Notes: generated from the letters alone by a model not told the origin. DNA of 64,000 bases from Clostridiales bacterium (GCA_017515465.1 JAFWFV010000026.1:1-64000), one strand, 5' to 3'. Positions 53,517 through 62,311 are shown, counted from the stretch's first letter. Numbers and translations are program-made.

Positions 53517-54863
53517 GATAAGAAACTGACAGAAGGAAGACCTCTATCGGTCATACTGAAGTTCATGCTGCCACTGATGGTCGGCAACATTTTTCAGCAA
53601 CTCTATAATCTGGTCGATACTGTAATAGTCGGCAAGTACGTGGGGCCTCAGGCTTTGGCTGCTGTCGGTTCTACAGGAACCATCATGTTCTTCATCATCG
53701 GCACATGTGCCGGAATGGTAACGGGTTTTTCCATAATCACCAGCCAGAAATACGGGTCGGAAGATCATGACGGAGTTAAAAGGTCTTTCACAAACGGATT
53801 GATCCTGTCGGTTATCCTCATAATCATATCTACGGCAGTTACCGTGCTCCTGATCAGGCAGATCCTGAAGCTCATGAACACTCCCGAGGATATCTTCGAA
53901 ATGGCTTACGATTACATCTCGGTCATCTGCTGGGGTATATTTGCGACTGTACTCTACAACTTCTTTTCAGCGCTTCTCAGAGCGATCGGCAACAGCACGG
54001 TCCCTCTCATATCGCTTGTAATGTCTGCCGCCCTGAACGTGGGACTGGATCTGCTCCTTATTGCCAGGTTCAATATGGGAACGGCAGGTGCAGCCTATGC
54101 CACGATAATTTCCCAGGTCGTATCAGCAATATTCTGCATTATCTACATACTTTGCAGGGTGGAAGTCCTTACTCCCGGCAGGCAGCACTGGAAACCCAAC
54201 AGATACGTTATGCATTCCGAACTGATGCAGGGGATACCGATGGCGCTCCAGACAGGCATCACTGCGTCGGGCACCATGATCATGCAGAGCGCGTTTAATC
54301 TCTTCGGATCAGTGGCAGTTGCAGGTGTTACCGCTGCCAGCAAGATTCAGGGAATAACTACTCAGGCGATGTTTACTATAGGTCAGACCATGTCTTCTTA
54401 TGTCGGACAGAATTTCGGCAAGGAGGACTATAAGAGGATCAGAGACGGTGTAAAGGCCAGTCTGAAGATCTTCATTGTCTATTCCATCGGGGCAGGGGTT
54501 GTAACATATCTTGCTCTTCCTGCGATCCTGCCCGTGTTCTTTGATCAGGGAACTGATATCGGATTATACCTGCCATGGGCCAGGACATATATCCTCGAAT
54601 GCACGACCTGCTATTTCTTCCTGTCCATGATCTTCATTTACCGCAGCTCCATACAGGCTATGGGCCACGGCTTTCTGGCAACGGTCATGGGCGTATCAGA
54701 ACTGACAGCCAGGGTCTGTGCTTCGTTCACATCAATGTATTTCAGATCATTCTACATTGCAGTAGCCGCAGATCCATTTGCCTGGGTCGTAGCAGCCTTG
54801 ATCGGATGCATCATGTTCTACCGTCTGCTGCCCAGATATGAGAAAAAGCAGGGAAATAGCTGA
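53514..54863 (+). CDS. MATE family efflux transporter (449 aa)
   Basis: Twelve predicted membrane helices with the two-fold MATE repeat. Seen are the N-terminal signature PLMVGNIFQQLYNLVDTVIVGKYVG, ALRAIGNSTVPL and the second-half equivalent GMLMQ-like region GTMIMQSAFNLFGSVAVAG. It is a cation-coupled exporter of drugs, toxic metabolites or flavins; substrate unknown. It begins 25 bases after the DUF285 gene with no RBS. Its C-terminus ends in a basic EKKQGNS. The region after it holds the tRNA-Trp terminator area. Confidence 0.92.
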   Translation: MDKKLTEGRPLSVILKFMLPLMVGNIFQQLYNLVDTVIVGKYVGPQALAAVGSTGTIMFFIIGTCAGMVTGFSIITSQKYGSEDHDGVKRSFTNGLILSVILIIISTAVTVLLIRQILKLMNTPEDIFEMAYDYISVICWGIFATVLYNFFSALLRAIGNSTVPLISLVMSAALNVGLDLLLIARFNMGTAGAAYATIISQVVSAIFCIIYILCRVEVLTPGRQHWKPNRYVMHSELMQGIPMALQTGITASGTMIMQSAFNLFGSVAVAGVTAASKIQGITTQAMFTIGQTMSSYVGQNFGKEDYKRIRDGVKASLKIFIVYSIGAGVVTYLALPAILPVFFDQGTDIGLYLPWARTYILECTTCYFFLSMIFIYRSSIQAMGHGFLATVMGVSELTARVCASFTSMYFRSFYIAVAADPFAWVVAALIGCIMFYRLLPRYEKKQGNS

Positions 54864-54931
54864 TTTGGTAGAGAAAACGGTAGTGTAAATGTTTATATTG
54901 AGCAAAACTCTACCGAAACCGATCAGATCCC

Positions 54932-55015
54932 CCCTGAAAAATAAAAATCCTTTACAGGCGATCTTTTGACGAGACCCTGAAAATGAATAAACCCTTTCCG
55001 GCGATCTTTGACGAG
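54932..55015. repeat. Imperfect tandem repeat, two copies of about 42 bases
   Basis: Copy 1 (54932-54973) and copy 2 (54975-55015) both run CCCTGAAAA, then an A-rich stretch, then CCTTT, then GGCGATCTTT(T)GACGAG. They differ by several substitutions and one base deletion. Copy 2 forms the left arm of the large hairpin, so copy 1 looks like a decayed duplicate of it. Confidence 0.8.
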
Positions 55016-55052
55016 GTGCGAAGCACCGAGGACGGAGCCGGAAAGGGTTTAT
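54987..55052 (-). terminator. Large hairpin, probably the tRNA-Trp terminator
   Basis: A perfect 16-bp stem, ATAAACCCTTTCCGGC (54987-55002) with its complement (55037-55052), encloses 34 bases that contain a smaller GGTGC-GAA-GCACC hairpin (55015-55027). It lies just downstream of the tRNA on the minus strand and also downstream of the MATE gene on the plus strand. The T run after the stem is short on both strands, so a processing or bidirectional pause role is possible. Confidence 0.6.
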
Positions 55053-55058
55053 GAATTC

Positions 55059-55133
55059 TGGCAGGGGAGACAAGATTCGAACTCGCAACCGGTGGTTTTG
55101 GAGACCACTGCTCTACCATTGAGCCACTCCCCT
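55059..55133 (-). tRNA. trnW: tRNA-Trp (anticodon CCA), CCA end encoded
   Basis: Read on the minus strand: acceptor AGGGGAG pairs with CTCCCCT, D-arm GGCTCAATGGTAGAGC, anticodon arm GTGGT-CTCCAAA-ACCAC giving anticodon CCA, and the T-arm GTTCGAATC. G then CCA follows the acceptor, so the 3' CCA is encoded. It is a complete, well-formed tRNA. Confidence 0.96.
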
Positions 55134-55150
55134 AAATTTCAACATTGGTT

Positions 55151-55179
55151 AGTTTAATTGAGAGATTGATAGATGTCAA
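55151..55179 (-). promoter_or_regulatory. tRNA-Trp promoter
   Basis: On the minus strand a perfect TTGACA (55174-55179) with a 17-base spacer and TAAACT (55151-55156, 4 of 6). The expected start is about 10 bases before the tRNA 5' end. Confidence 0.8.
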
Positions 55180-55183
55180 GTAA

Positions 55184-55212
55184 TTGTTACCTATTTTCGT
55201 GACTTATATATT
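55184..55212 (+). promoter_or_regulatory. proC operon promoter
   Basis: TTGTTA (55184-55189), 17-base spacer and TATATT (55207-55212), overlapped by a second candidate TATAAT (55212-55217). The ATG of proC is at 55253. It lies back-to-back with the tRNA-Trp promoter. Confidence 0.55.
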
Positions 55213-55252
55213 ATAATATATTGAGCTAACTATGAACCAAAGGAGAATCATT

Positions 55253-56053
55253 ATGAATATTGCAGTTATCGGTACAGGTAATATGGGCCGCGCGCTGGCA
55301 AAGGGGTTTGCCAACGGATTTGGAGATGAGGTCAGCCTCTATCTGTTTGATGTTAATCAGGATGCCTCTATCAAGGCTGCTGAGGAACTTGGAGGCAAGG
55401 CATGCTACGACGTAAAGTCCGCTGTTGAGAATGCAGATTACGTCCTGATCGCTGTTAAGCCTGTTAATTTCGATGAGGTACTGGCAGGATTTAAGAGCTA
55501 TCTCAAGCCTGATGCAGTCGTGCTTTCCATCGCTGCGGCAGTTACAGTCGACAGGATCAGACTTATTCTTGGTGAGGGCAAGCCTTTTGTCAGGATCATG
55601 CCCAATACTCCCGCACAGGTAGGATGCGGCGTTTCTGCCGTTTGTCCCGTAGGTCTTACCGAGGCTCAGACCAATACAGTAATAAAGCTCTTTGAGACAT
55701 GCGGTGAGGTTATCGTTTGCAAGGAAAAGACACTGGACAATATCGGATGTGTTTCCGGTACAGGTCCTGCATATGTAATGCTTTTTATCGAGGCTATGGC
55801 AGACGCAGCTTGTGCTCTTGGTATCAAGAGAGATGATGCTATCAAGATCGCTGCTGCTACCGTTATGGGTTCAGGCAAGCTCTGCCTCGAATCAGGCGAA
55901 CACCCTGCAGTTCTTAAGGACAGGGTATGCTCTCCCGGAGGAACGACTATTGCAGGCGTCAAGGCTCTCGAGGAGAATGGCCTCAGGAATGCCGTTATCA
56001 AGGCTGTTGATGCTGCTGCAGAGAGAACAAAGCAGATGAAGTCAGGTAACTGA
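55253..56053 (+). CDS. proC: Pyrroline-5-carboxylate reductase (266 aa)
   Basis: It reduces delta-1-pyrroline-5-carboxylate to proline. The NAD(P) fold shows GTGNMGRALA, and family motifs are AVKPVNFDEV, MPNTPAQVGCG, SGTGPAYVMLFIEAMADAA and SPGGTTIAGVKALEENG. Length is normal. The ATG at 55253 follows AAGGAG; an in-frame ATG at 55232 lacks an RBS. It heads a run of closely spaced genes (proC, rnhA, nudix, ftsK/spoIIIE, pncC, murJ), probably one transcript. Confidence 0.95.
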   Translation: MNIAVIGTGNMGRALAKGFANGFGDEVSLYLFDVNQDASIKAAEELGGKACYDVKSAVENADYVLIAVKPVNFDEVLAGFKSYLKPDAVVLSIAAAVTVDRIRLILGEGKPFVRIMPNTPAQVGCGVSAVCPVGLTEAQTNTVIKLFETCGEVIVCKEKTLDNIGCVSGTGPAYVMLFIEAMADAACALGIKRDDAIKIAAATVMGSGKLCLESGEHPAVLKDRVCSPGGTTIAGVKALEENGLRNAVIKAVDAAAERTKQMKSGN

Positions 56054-56055
56054 TA

Positions 56056-56508
56056 ATGCCGGATAACAGATTGTCCAGGGTTACGATCTATACTGACGGT
56101 GCCTGTTCAGGCAATCCCGGCCCCGGCGGCTGGGCTGCTATCCTCATGGCAGGAGGCAAGTCCAAGGAACTTTGCGGGGGCGAGGAATCCACTACCAATA
56201 ACAGGATGGAGCTCCTGGCCGTTATCAACGGTCTCAAGGCTCTGACCAGACCTTGCGAGGTGGATCTGTATTCTGACAGCGCTTATGTTGTTAATGCTTT
56301 CCTGCAGAACTGGATCGGAAAGTGGGCAAAGAACGGCTGGCGCAACAGTGCAAAGGCAGAGGTTGCCAATGTTGACCTTTGGAAGGAACTTCTCGAGCTT
56401 ACCAAAGTCCACAAGGTCAATTTCATAAAGGTAAAGGGTCACGCTGATAACGAGTTCAACAACAGGTGTGACGAACTTGCCGTAAAATGTTCTAGAGAGT
56501 TTAAGTAA
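56056..56508 (+). CDS. rnhA: Ribonuclease HI (150 aa)
   Basis: Degrades RNA in RNA-DNA hybrids. The four carboxylates are visible: D in TDGACSGNPGPGGW, E in NNRMELLAVI, D in YSDSAYVVNAF and D in NRCDELA. A His in VKGHADNEFN is also conserved. No hybrid-binding N-terminal domain, so it is the bacterial HI form. The start lies 2 bases after the proC stop. Confidence 0.95.
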   Translation: MPDNRLSRVTIYTDGACSGNPGPGGWAAILMAGGKSKELCGGEESTTNNRMELLAVINGLKALTRPCEVDLYSDSAYVVNAFLQNWIGKWAKNGWRNSAKAEVANVDLWKELLELTKVHKVNFIKVKGHADNEFNNRCDELAVKCSREFK

Positions 56509-56518
56509 AGGCACATAA

Positions 56519-57079
56519 ATGGGCAGAAACGATTGCAGTGACAGTGAATTAACCGAACAGATACTTTCCTCCAGGAAAGTATTCTCCGGCCGTGTCTTTG
56601 ACTGCGAGGTAAGACAGGTCGAACTTCACGGCGGGATAAAGGCCGAGAGGGAGATCGTCGTACATACCGGAGGAGCATGCATCATTCCTGTTGATTCTGA
56701 CCTTAACTGCTATATGGTAAAGCAGTACAGGAGCGGTGTTCAGGAGATCCTTATGGAGGTTCCGGCAGGCAAGATCGAACCTGGCGAGGATCCTATGGAA
56801 TGTGCGTCCCGTGAGATAGTTGAGGAGACAGGCTATGAGGCAGGTAAGATCGATCCTCTGGGTTATATTGTTGCAACGCCTGCTTACTGTTCTGAAAAGA
56901 TCCACATGTATCTCGGAACTGATCTCAGATTTAAGGGTGCAAATACCGATGACGGTGAATTTCTGGGAGTTACCAAGGTCCCTCTTGCTGAACTGGTCGA
57001 AATGTGTGACAGTGGAGAGATAACTGACAGCAAGACTACCGTCTGCATATATAAAGCGGCAGGGAGGTTGCTCAAATGA
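56519..57079 (+). CDS. Nudix hydrolase, ADP-ribose pyrophosphatase type (186 aa)
   Basis: The Nudix box G-x5-E-x7-REUxEExGU is present (PAGKIEPGEDPMECASREIVEETGYE). The N-terminal VFDCEVRQVELHGGIKAEREIVVHTGG is typical of ADP-ribose or sugar-nucleotide pyrophosphatases (NudF-like). It probably hydrolyses ADP-ribose to AMP and ribose phosphate, consistent with NAD turnover by the sirtuin elsewhere in the window, though no link is shown. Its stop overlaps the next gene start (ATGA). Confidence 0.92.
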   Translation: MGRNDCSDSELTEQILSSRKVFSGRVFDCEVRQVELHGGIKAEREIVVHTGGACIIPVDSDLNCYMVKQYRSGVQEILMEVPAGKIEPGEDPMECASREIVEETGYEAGKIDPLGYIVATPAYCSEKIHMYLGTDLRFKGANTDDGEFLGVTKVPLAELVEMCDSGEITDSKTTVCIYKAAGRLLK

Positions 57080-59895
57080 GTTCTAAATCCTTTGACGGCA
57101 GACAGGAAGTAACAGGTATTCTGCTGTTTTTCCTCGGCATCATACTAATGCTCATGTTCTATCTGCCTGCTGATGTAACGGGTTCCCTCGGTGCATTTAT
57201 CAAGACGCTGGGATTTGGCCTGATCGGTGTTATGGCTTACGGCATTCCTGTTCTGCTCATCTATATGGCAATCGATTATTTCTTTGAAAAGAGAGAGGGA
57301 GTATCCAAGGTCAGGGTACGTTCTGTCCTGCTCCTGATCGTATGCATATCAGCTTTCCTGTCAGTAGTATCAATGGATTTCGAGTACTTCGAAAAGATCT
57401 GTATGAACGACAATGGTACTGCATCTGCGTGGAAGGCTCTTACTAACCTGTGGGAATCAGGCCTGGACAGATCGATAATATCCAATCCCGCAGCATCTTC
57501 CAATGCGATCGCAGGCGGTCTTATCGGAGGCGGTATTGCCGTTGCACTTAACAGAGTTCTGGGCACCCTCATTGCAGGAATCGCCGTTGCAGTATTCTTT
57601 GTAGCTCAGCTGATCCTCGTTTTCCACGTGTCGATCAAGAAGTCTGCACAGAAGACTGCTAAGGTCATCAAGACACAGACCACCAGAGTCTATCAGAACA
57701 TGAACAGGGCCAGACAGGAGAGGCAGGAGAGACCTCAGGGAGGTTACTTCGGCCCTGTAGCTGGCCCTTCTCCTTTTGTAAATAACAACAAACAGGTCCA
57801 TGTTAACGCCGGCGTCAACACCGGACTCCCTAATGCTGAATACGATCCTTTCAATACCAGGCTTCCTGTAGACGGAAAATCCGGATTCATCGATGTATCT
57901 GCAAAGGAATTCGGTGCAGATACTACGCCTCATCCCGACACGCTTAACTATGGTGAGAAGACATACCATGTTCCTGAGGAGCAGAACATGGCAGATTTCT
58001 CTTACACTCCGCTTCCCAAGAATCCTCCTCTGCATAAGAAGGGAACTATGGAAGTACCTTCATTCCTGGACAACAGACAGAAGGACTTCTTTGATCTCTC
58101 TGACGATAAAACGGACAGCCGTGACGATGAAATGCCTTATGAGGTTACATCAGGTGCGAATACGACTATCAGGAGACCTAGGATCGATCCTGATTCCATC
58201 GGTCCCGTTGAGGATGATTACTCATCTTACACAGAGGAACCCCTCCCTGTAAGCCGCCCTGTCCGTGAGACCAGACCTGAACCGGTTGATGAACAGATAA
58301 CGATCAACAAAGCTAATACTCAGGACGGTTACAGCGAGACTGAAGGCCGTCTGATCGATACCAGCAAGGCAGAGGGTAACGCAACGGTCGACGTTCCGTC
58401 ACCCAGAAAGCATGTATCCAAGAAATATGCTGTATATAAGCCTGCTCCTGCCAAGCTCCTGTCTTCTGACGATAAATCAGTATCATCTGCCAATACCAAC
58501 CAGGAACTCAGGGAAAAGGCAGCAACACTCGAGGAAGCCTTGAGGAGTTTCGGCATCGAAGCAAAGGTCATCAACATAACTCATGGCCCTGCCATTACCA
58601 GGTTTGAGCTCACACTGGCTACAGGAACCAAGGTTCAGAGAGTTCTTTCGCTCCAGGATGATATCCAGATGGCAATGGCTGCTTATTCAGTCAGGATCGA
58701 GGCGCCCATCCCCGGCAAGAGTGCCATCGGCATCGAGATCCCTAATGACAAGACTCAGGCTGTCCATCTGAGAGGCCTCATCGAAGATTCCAAGTTCAGA
58801 TCTACTTCGCCTCTTACAGTTGCCCTGGGCAGGGATATCCCCGGCAAGCCCATCTACTGCGATCTGGCCAAGATGCCCCATCTGCTCATTGCAGGTCAGA
58901 CGGGTTCAGGTAAGTCCGTATGTATCAATACGATCCTGTGCAGCATCCTGTGTAAGACTTCTCCCGATGATGTCAGGCTCATAATGGTCGACCCCAAGGT
59001 CGTAGAGCTTTCCATCTATAACGGCATACCTCATCTCATTATGCCTGTCGTTACTGACCCTAAGAAGGTTTCCAATATCCTTAAGTGGGCGGTAGTCGAG
59101 ATGGAGAGGAGATACAGGCTCTTTTCTGAATCTGACGTCAGGAACCTCGACGGATATAACGAATATCTCAAGTACAACGGCGAAAAGCCATTGCCGCTCA
59201 TTCTTATAATCATCGATGAGCTTGCAGACCTCATGACCGTTGCCAGCAAGGATGTTGAGACTCAGATATCCAGACTGGCTGCCAAGGCGAGAGCTGCAGG
59301 TCTGCATCTGATCATTGCGACACAGAGACCTTCCGTTGACGTAATCACGGGTGTCATCAAGGCCAACCTGCCTTCCAGGATCGCTTTCTCCGTTGCATCT
59401 GGCGTGGACAGCAGAACGATCCTCGACCAGGTCGGTGCTGAAAAACTCCTCGGTAAGGGCGATATGCTCTATTTCCCCGGATCTGCTCCCAAGCCCGTCA
59501 GAGGACAGGGTGTATTTGTATCTGATGCGGAGGTTGAATCTATCGTATCGTTCCTCAAGAATAATTACGGATCCATGTATGATGAAGAGATCATCGACAA
59601 GGTCAACAGCGGTGTCGCGTCTGGAGAAAGTGATTCATCAACGGGCGATAATCAGGGTTCAGGTTCAGGAGAGGATGATCTCTTCGAGCAGGCTGTAGAT
59701 GTTGTCATTGAATACGGCTCTGCCAGCTCATCAATACTCCAGAGGAGACTGGGAGTTGGATATCCCAGAGCATCCAGACTTATAGACCTGCTGGAAAAGA
59801 AAGGTATTATAGGTCCTTTCGAGGGCAGCAAGCCCCGTAAGGTACTAGTTACCCAGGTCGAATGGCTGGAGATGAAAGCCAAGGGAGGCAAGTAA
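57076..59895 (+). CDS. ftsK: FtsK/SpoIIIE DNA translocase (939 aa)
   Basis: Four N-terminal membrane helices (residues about 15-35, 45-70, 85-105 and 145-190), a long charged and Pro-rich linker (about 215-480), and the motor. The motor has Walker A GQTGSGKSVCIN (Gly about 607), IIIDELADLM and QRPSVDVITG, followed by a C-terminal gamma winged-helix domain (YGSASSSILQRRLGVGYPRASRLIDLLEKKGI). It pumps DNA through the division septum. FtsK or sporulation SpoIIIE cannot be separated by sequence alone. Overlaps the Nudix gene by 4 bases. Confidence 0.93.
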   Translation: MSSKSFDGRQEVTGILLFFLGIILMLMFYLPADVTGSLGAFIKTLGFGLIGVMAYGIPVLLIYMAIDYFFEKREGVSKVRVRSVLLLIVCISAFLSVVSMDFEYFEKICMNDNGTASAWKALTNLWESGLDRSIISNPAASSNAIAGGLIGGGIAVALNRVLGTLIAGIAVAVFFVAQLILVFHVSIKKSAQKTAKVIKTQTTRVYQNMNRARQERQERPQGGYFGPVAGPSPFVNNNKQVHVNAGVNTGLPNAEYDPFNTRLPVDGKSGFIDVSAKEFGADTTPHPDTLNYGEKTYHVPEEQNMADFSYTPLPKNPPLHKKGTMEVPSFLDNRQKDFFDLSDDKTDSRDDEMPYEVTSGANTTIRRPRIDPDSIGPVEDDYSSYTEEPLPVSRPVRETRPEPVDEQITINKANTQDGYSETEGRLIDTSKAEGNATVDVPSPRKHVSKKYAVYKPAPAKLLSSDDKSVSSANTNQELREKAATLEEALRSFGIEAKVINITHGPAITRFELTLATGTKVQRVLSLQDDIQMAMAAYSVRIEAPIPGKSAIGIEIPNDKTQAVHLRGLIEDSKFRSTSPLTVALGRDIPGKPIYCDLAKMPHLLIAGQTGSGKSVCINTILCSILCKTSPDDVRLIMVDPKVVELSIYNGIPHLIMPVVTDPKKVSNILKWAVVEMERRYRLFSESDVRNLDGYNEYLKYNGEKPLPLILIIIDELADLMTVASKDVETQISRLAAKARAAGLHLIIATQRPSVDVITGVIKANLPSRIAFSVASGVDSRTILDQVGAEKLLGKGDMLYFPGSAPKPVRGQGVFVSDAEVESIVSFLKNNYGSMYDEEIIDKVNSGVASGESDSSTGDNQGSGSGEDDLFEQAVDVVIEYGSASSSILQRRLGVGYPRASRLIDLLEKKGIIGPFEGSKPRKVLVTQVEWLEMKAKGGK

Positions 59896-60371
59896 TGAGC
59901 ATTAACGACAAGGCTATGGAGATCGTCAGACTCTTAACTGAAAAAGATATGACCGTTGCTTTTGCCGAGAGCCTGACAGGCGGGATGATATCTGCAGAGT
60001 TGGTTGGAGTACCCGGTGCATCCTCGTGTTTTGACGGAAGCGTCGTTTCTTATTCCAATGAGGTCAAGCACAGACTCCTGGAAGTTGATGAAGATGTATT
60101 AAAAAACTACGGAGCCGTGTCTGAACTTTGTGCAAAACAAATGGCATCAGGAGTCAGGAAACTGATACAATCTGATATTGCCGTATCTGTAACCGGCATC
60201 GCAGGTCCTGCAGGTGGTTCTGATCTGAAACCGGTCGGAACCGTGTACATAGGACTTGCTGCAGAAGGTGTTAACCTGGCGAAGCATTTCGTCTTTGACG
60301 GGGACCGGGAGAGCATCAGGAAGCAGACGGTGGAAGAAGCCTTTAACATGGTGCTTCAGCAATTGGTATGA
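59895..60371 (+). CDS. pncC: CinA C-terminal domain nicotinamide-nucleotide amidase (158 aa)
   Basis: The whole protein is the CinA C-terminal domain: FAESLTGGMISAELVGVPGASSCFDGSVVSYSNEVK and VTGIAGPAGG with VGTVYIGLA. It deamidates nicotinamide mononucleotide in pyridine-nucleotide salvage. The N-terminal MoaB-like domain of full-length CinA is absent. Start ATG overlaps the ftsK stop (TAATG), with AGGGAGG upstream. Overlaps murJ by 4 bases. Confidence 0.93.
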   Translation: MSINDKAMEIVRLLTEKDMTVAFAESLTGGMISAELVGVPGASSCFDGSVVSYSNEVKHRLLEVDEDVLKNYGAVSELCAKQMASGVRKLIQSDIAVSVTGIAGPAGGSDLKPVGTVYIGLAAEGVNLAKHFVFDGDRESIRKQTVEEAFNMVLQQLV

Positions 60372-61975
60372 CAGAAGAACGAAAGTCTTATTTGGAGAGA
60401 AGGAGAAGCGGAATATCCTCCGCAAAGATCGCGACCTTTATCGTAATGGTCGGGCTTATCCTATCCAAAGGTTCCGGTTTTATACGTGATATCGTAGTAA
60501 GCCACAGGTTCGACAGCACATACCGTGATGCATTTACACTGGCATTTACTATCCCGGATCTTTTCTACAATCTGATCATCGGCGGTGCGGTATATTCATC
60601 CATCGCTCCTTACATGTCAGGTTCTCTTGCAGTCCACGAGGAAAAGCGCGGCGTCAGGACCATCAGCATATTCATTTCCGTTATATCTGTGGTCATGATC
60701 GTTGTATGTGTTCTCGGAACGGTGTTTTCCGGACCTTTATATCAGCTCTATGCAATGAACAAGAGCAAGATCACTCCCGAGACACTGGAGCTTGCTGCAT
60801 CTGCTTCCAAGCTGTTGTTCCCGCAGATCTTCTTTATGATGCTCGCTGCTCTTTCCATGGCTATCCTGAACGCTTACAGAAGGTTTAACCAGACTGCTCT
60901 GGCACCGTTCCTCTATAATGTCTTCGTCATTCTGGCGATATATTTCCTGGCAGGCAACTCCGAGCACAAGCTCATGCTCACAACAGGAGGCATCCTGATA
61001 GCATCAGTCATATATTTCCTCTATCAGTACATCATAGGATTTGATAAACTGAAACAGTTCAGATTCCTGTTCATTCCATCTGACAAGGAATTCCATAAGC
61101 TGTTGAGAAGGGCGCTGCCCATCATGTTCTCCACATCAGTTGTTCAGATCAACGTTATCGTTCTCAATTATTTCGCAGGAGACTTCGGCGAAGGCGTCAT
61201 CTATGCTCTCAGGAATGCATCCACCATCTGGCAGATACCCTACGGCATATTTACCGTTGCGATAAGTACGATAATGACTCCTAACATTGCAGCTTCTTTT
61301 GAGGCCAAGAGATATAAGGATACGTCGGAATACCTGTCCAACAGTCTCAGGAGTGCGCTGTTCATTGCGCTCCCCTGTGCAGGATTCATGGCTGTCATGA
61401 GCACGGATGTAGTCAAAGCGATCTATCAGTGGTCTTCGAACTATACAGATGAGAATGCATCTGCAGCAGCAGTATTCCTGGTAGGATACTGTTTTGCGAT
61501 AATCACCCATTCAGTTGTTCATCTCTATAATCAAGCCTTTAATTCCATTGGCAGGACCAAGATTCCTCTGCTCGCTGGATGTATCGGTCTCATTTCCAAT
61601 CCTCTGGTATGCATCCTTCTCAAGGGATTAGGATTAGGTCCAATATCTCTTACCATCGCATATTCCGTTACTTCCGTGCTTCAGATGCTCGTACTTCTGT
61701 TCGTTTATAAGAGGGACAAGGCTATCGCACCTCATAACGTTTTCGGATCCATATTAAAGAGCATAATCTGCATGCTCATCATGTGCATCGTAGTATTCCT
61801 GATAGATATGTTTATCCCGGGAACAGGCTCCAAGATCACGCAGCTTCTGATCATATCCGTCAAGGGACTTGTAGCTGTCATCTTCTATTTCGGATTTGCT
61901 TTCCTGTTCAAGATGGACGAGGCTACATACTGGGTAAAGTGGGTCAAGAACAAGGTTATGAGAAAGAGATCTTAA
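60368..61975 (+). CDS. murJ: Lipid II flippase, MurJ/MviN type (535 aa)
   Basis: About 14 membrane helices in the MOP superfamily pattern. N-terminal GLILSKGSGFIRDIVVSHRFDSTYRDAFTLAFTIPDLFYNL region is typical (helix 1 with conserved Arg-Asp), as are the RRALPIMFSTSVVQINVI-type stretch and YGIFTVAISTIMTP. It moves lipid-linked peptidoglycan precursor across the membrane, fitting the murD and ftsK cell-wall context. Start overlaps the pncC stop (ATGA). It ends 12 bases before the leuA promoter. Confidence 0.92.
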   Translation: MTEERKSYLERRRSGISSAKIATFIVMVGLILSKGSGFIRDIVVSHRFDSTYRDAFTLAFTIPDLFYNLIIGGAVYSSIAPYMSGSLAVHEEKRGVRTISIFISVISVVMIVVCVLGTVFSGPLYQLYAMNKSKITPETLELAASASKLLFPQIFFMMLAALSMAILNAYRRFNQTALAPFLYNVFVILAIYFLAGNSEHKLMLTTGGILIASVIYFLYQYIIGFDKLKQFRFLFIPSDKEFHKLLRRALPIMFSTSVVQINVIVLNYFAGDFGEGVIYALRNASTIWQIPYGIFTVAISTIMTPNIAASFEAKRYKDTSEYLSNSLRSALFIALPCAGFMAVMSTDVVKAIYQWSSNYTDENASAAAVFLVGYCFAIITHSVVHLYNQAFNSIGRTKIPLLAGCIGLISNPLVCILLKGLGLGPISLTIAYSVTSVLQMLVLLFVYKRDKAIAPHNVFGSILKSIICMLIMCIVVFLIDMFIPGTGSKITQLLIISVKGLVAVIFYFGFAFLFKMDEATYWVKWVKNKVMRKRS

Positions 61976-61986
61976 GACTGCGATAC

Positions 61987-62015
61987 TTGACCTTCCTATT
62001 TCTTTTTGTTATATT
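61987..62015 (+). promoter_or_regulatory. leuA promoter
   Basis: TTGACC (5 of 6), 17-base spacer, TATATT (5 of 6) with TGT before it (extended -10). Start near 62022. Confidence 0.75.
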
Positions 62016-62059
62016 GCATTTAATAATCAAAGGCGTTGAAGAGGACTAGTATCCGGTTT

Positions 62060-62292
62060 CAGTACTTACAGAGAAATGTCGGTCGGTGCGAGACATCAAG
62101 GATCTGAACTGAAGAACTCACCTCGGAGCTGTCCGGTTGAAGGATTACTGGTAGACCGGAACGTATGAGTCCCACGTTACAGGGACAGGATATCGATCAG
62201 GTGATCTGTATCCGCAAAGAGCACTCAATGGCGAGTGAAATAGAGTGGTACCGCGAACGCCCCTTCGTCTCTATGAACAGGAGAGAAGGGGC
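62060..62292 (+). ncRNA. T-box leader (leucine specifier CTC) of leuA
   Basis: Stem I features are visible: AGAGA (about 62076) and GGTCGGTGCGAGAC (about 62085), then the specifier region GAACTCACCTCGGAG where CTC (62117-62119) is the predicted leucine codon. The T-box sequence AGAGTGGTACCGCG is at 62242-62255. The competing terminator stem is GCCCCTTC (62259-62266) with GAAGGGGC (62285-62292). Uncharged leucine tRNA (anticodon GAG) should stabilise the antiterminator and allow leuA transcription. Limits of stem I are estimated. Confidence 0.9.
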
Positions 62293-62311
62293 TTATATAT
62301 TGGAGGTACAT

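Larger units (their letters stand above)
54864..55252. other. 389-base intergenic block with tRNA-Trp, hairpin, tandem repeat and two promoters
   Basis: Between the MATE gene and proC this region contains a 42-base imperfect tandem repeat, a 16-bp-stem hairpin, the minus-strand tRNA-Trp with its promoter, and a plus-strand promoter for proC. Each is listed separately. No protein-coding frame is supported. Confidence 0.7.
61976..62311 (+). other. 336-base leuA leader region
   Basis: Non-coding. It holds the leuA promoter (61987-62015), then about 290 bases of leader made up of a T-box riboswitch ending in the RBS GGAGG (62302-62306). A longer open frame reading through from 62165 is not taken as coding because it would overlap the T-box and its terminator. 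Confidence 0.85.

Noticed and set aside
55059-55133. tRNA-Trp as an integration site of a mobile element
   Set aside because: No integrase, recombinase or direct repeat of the tRNA end is seen on either side within the window.
62165-62311. In-frame N-terminal extension of leuA
   Set aside because: It covers the T-box and terminator and has no homology to the enzyme; the RBS at 62302-62306 sets the start.
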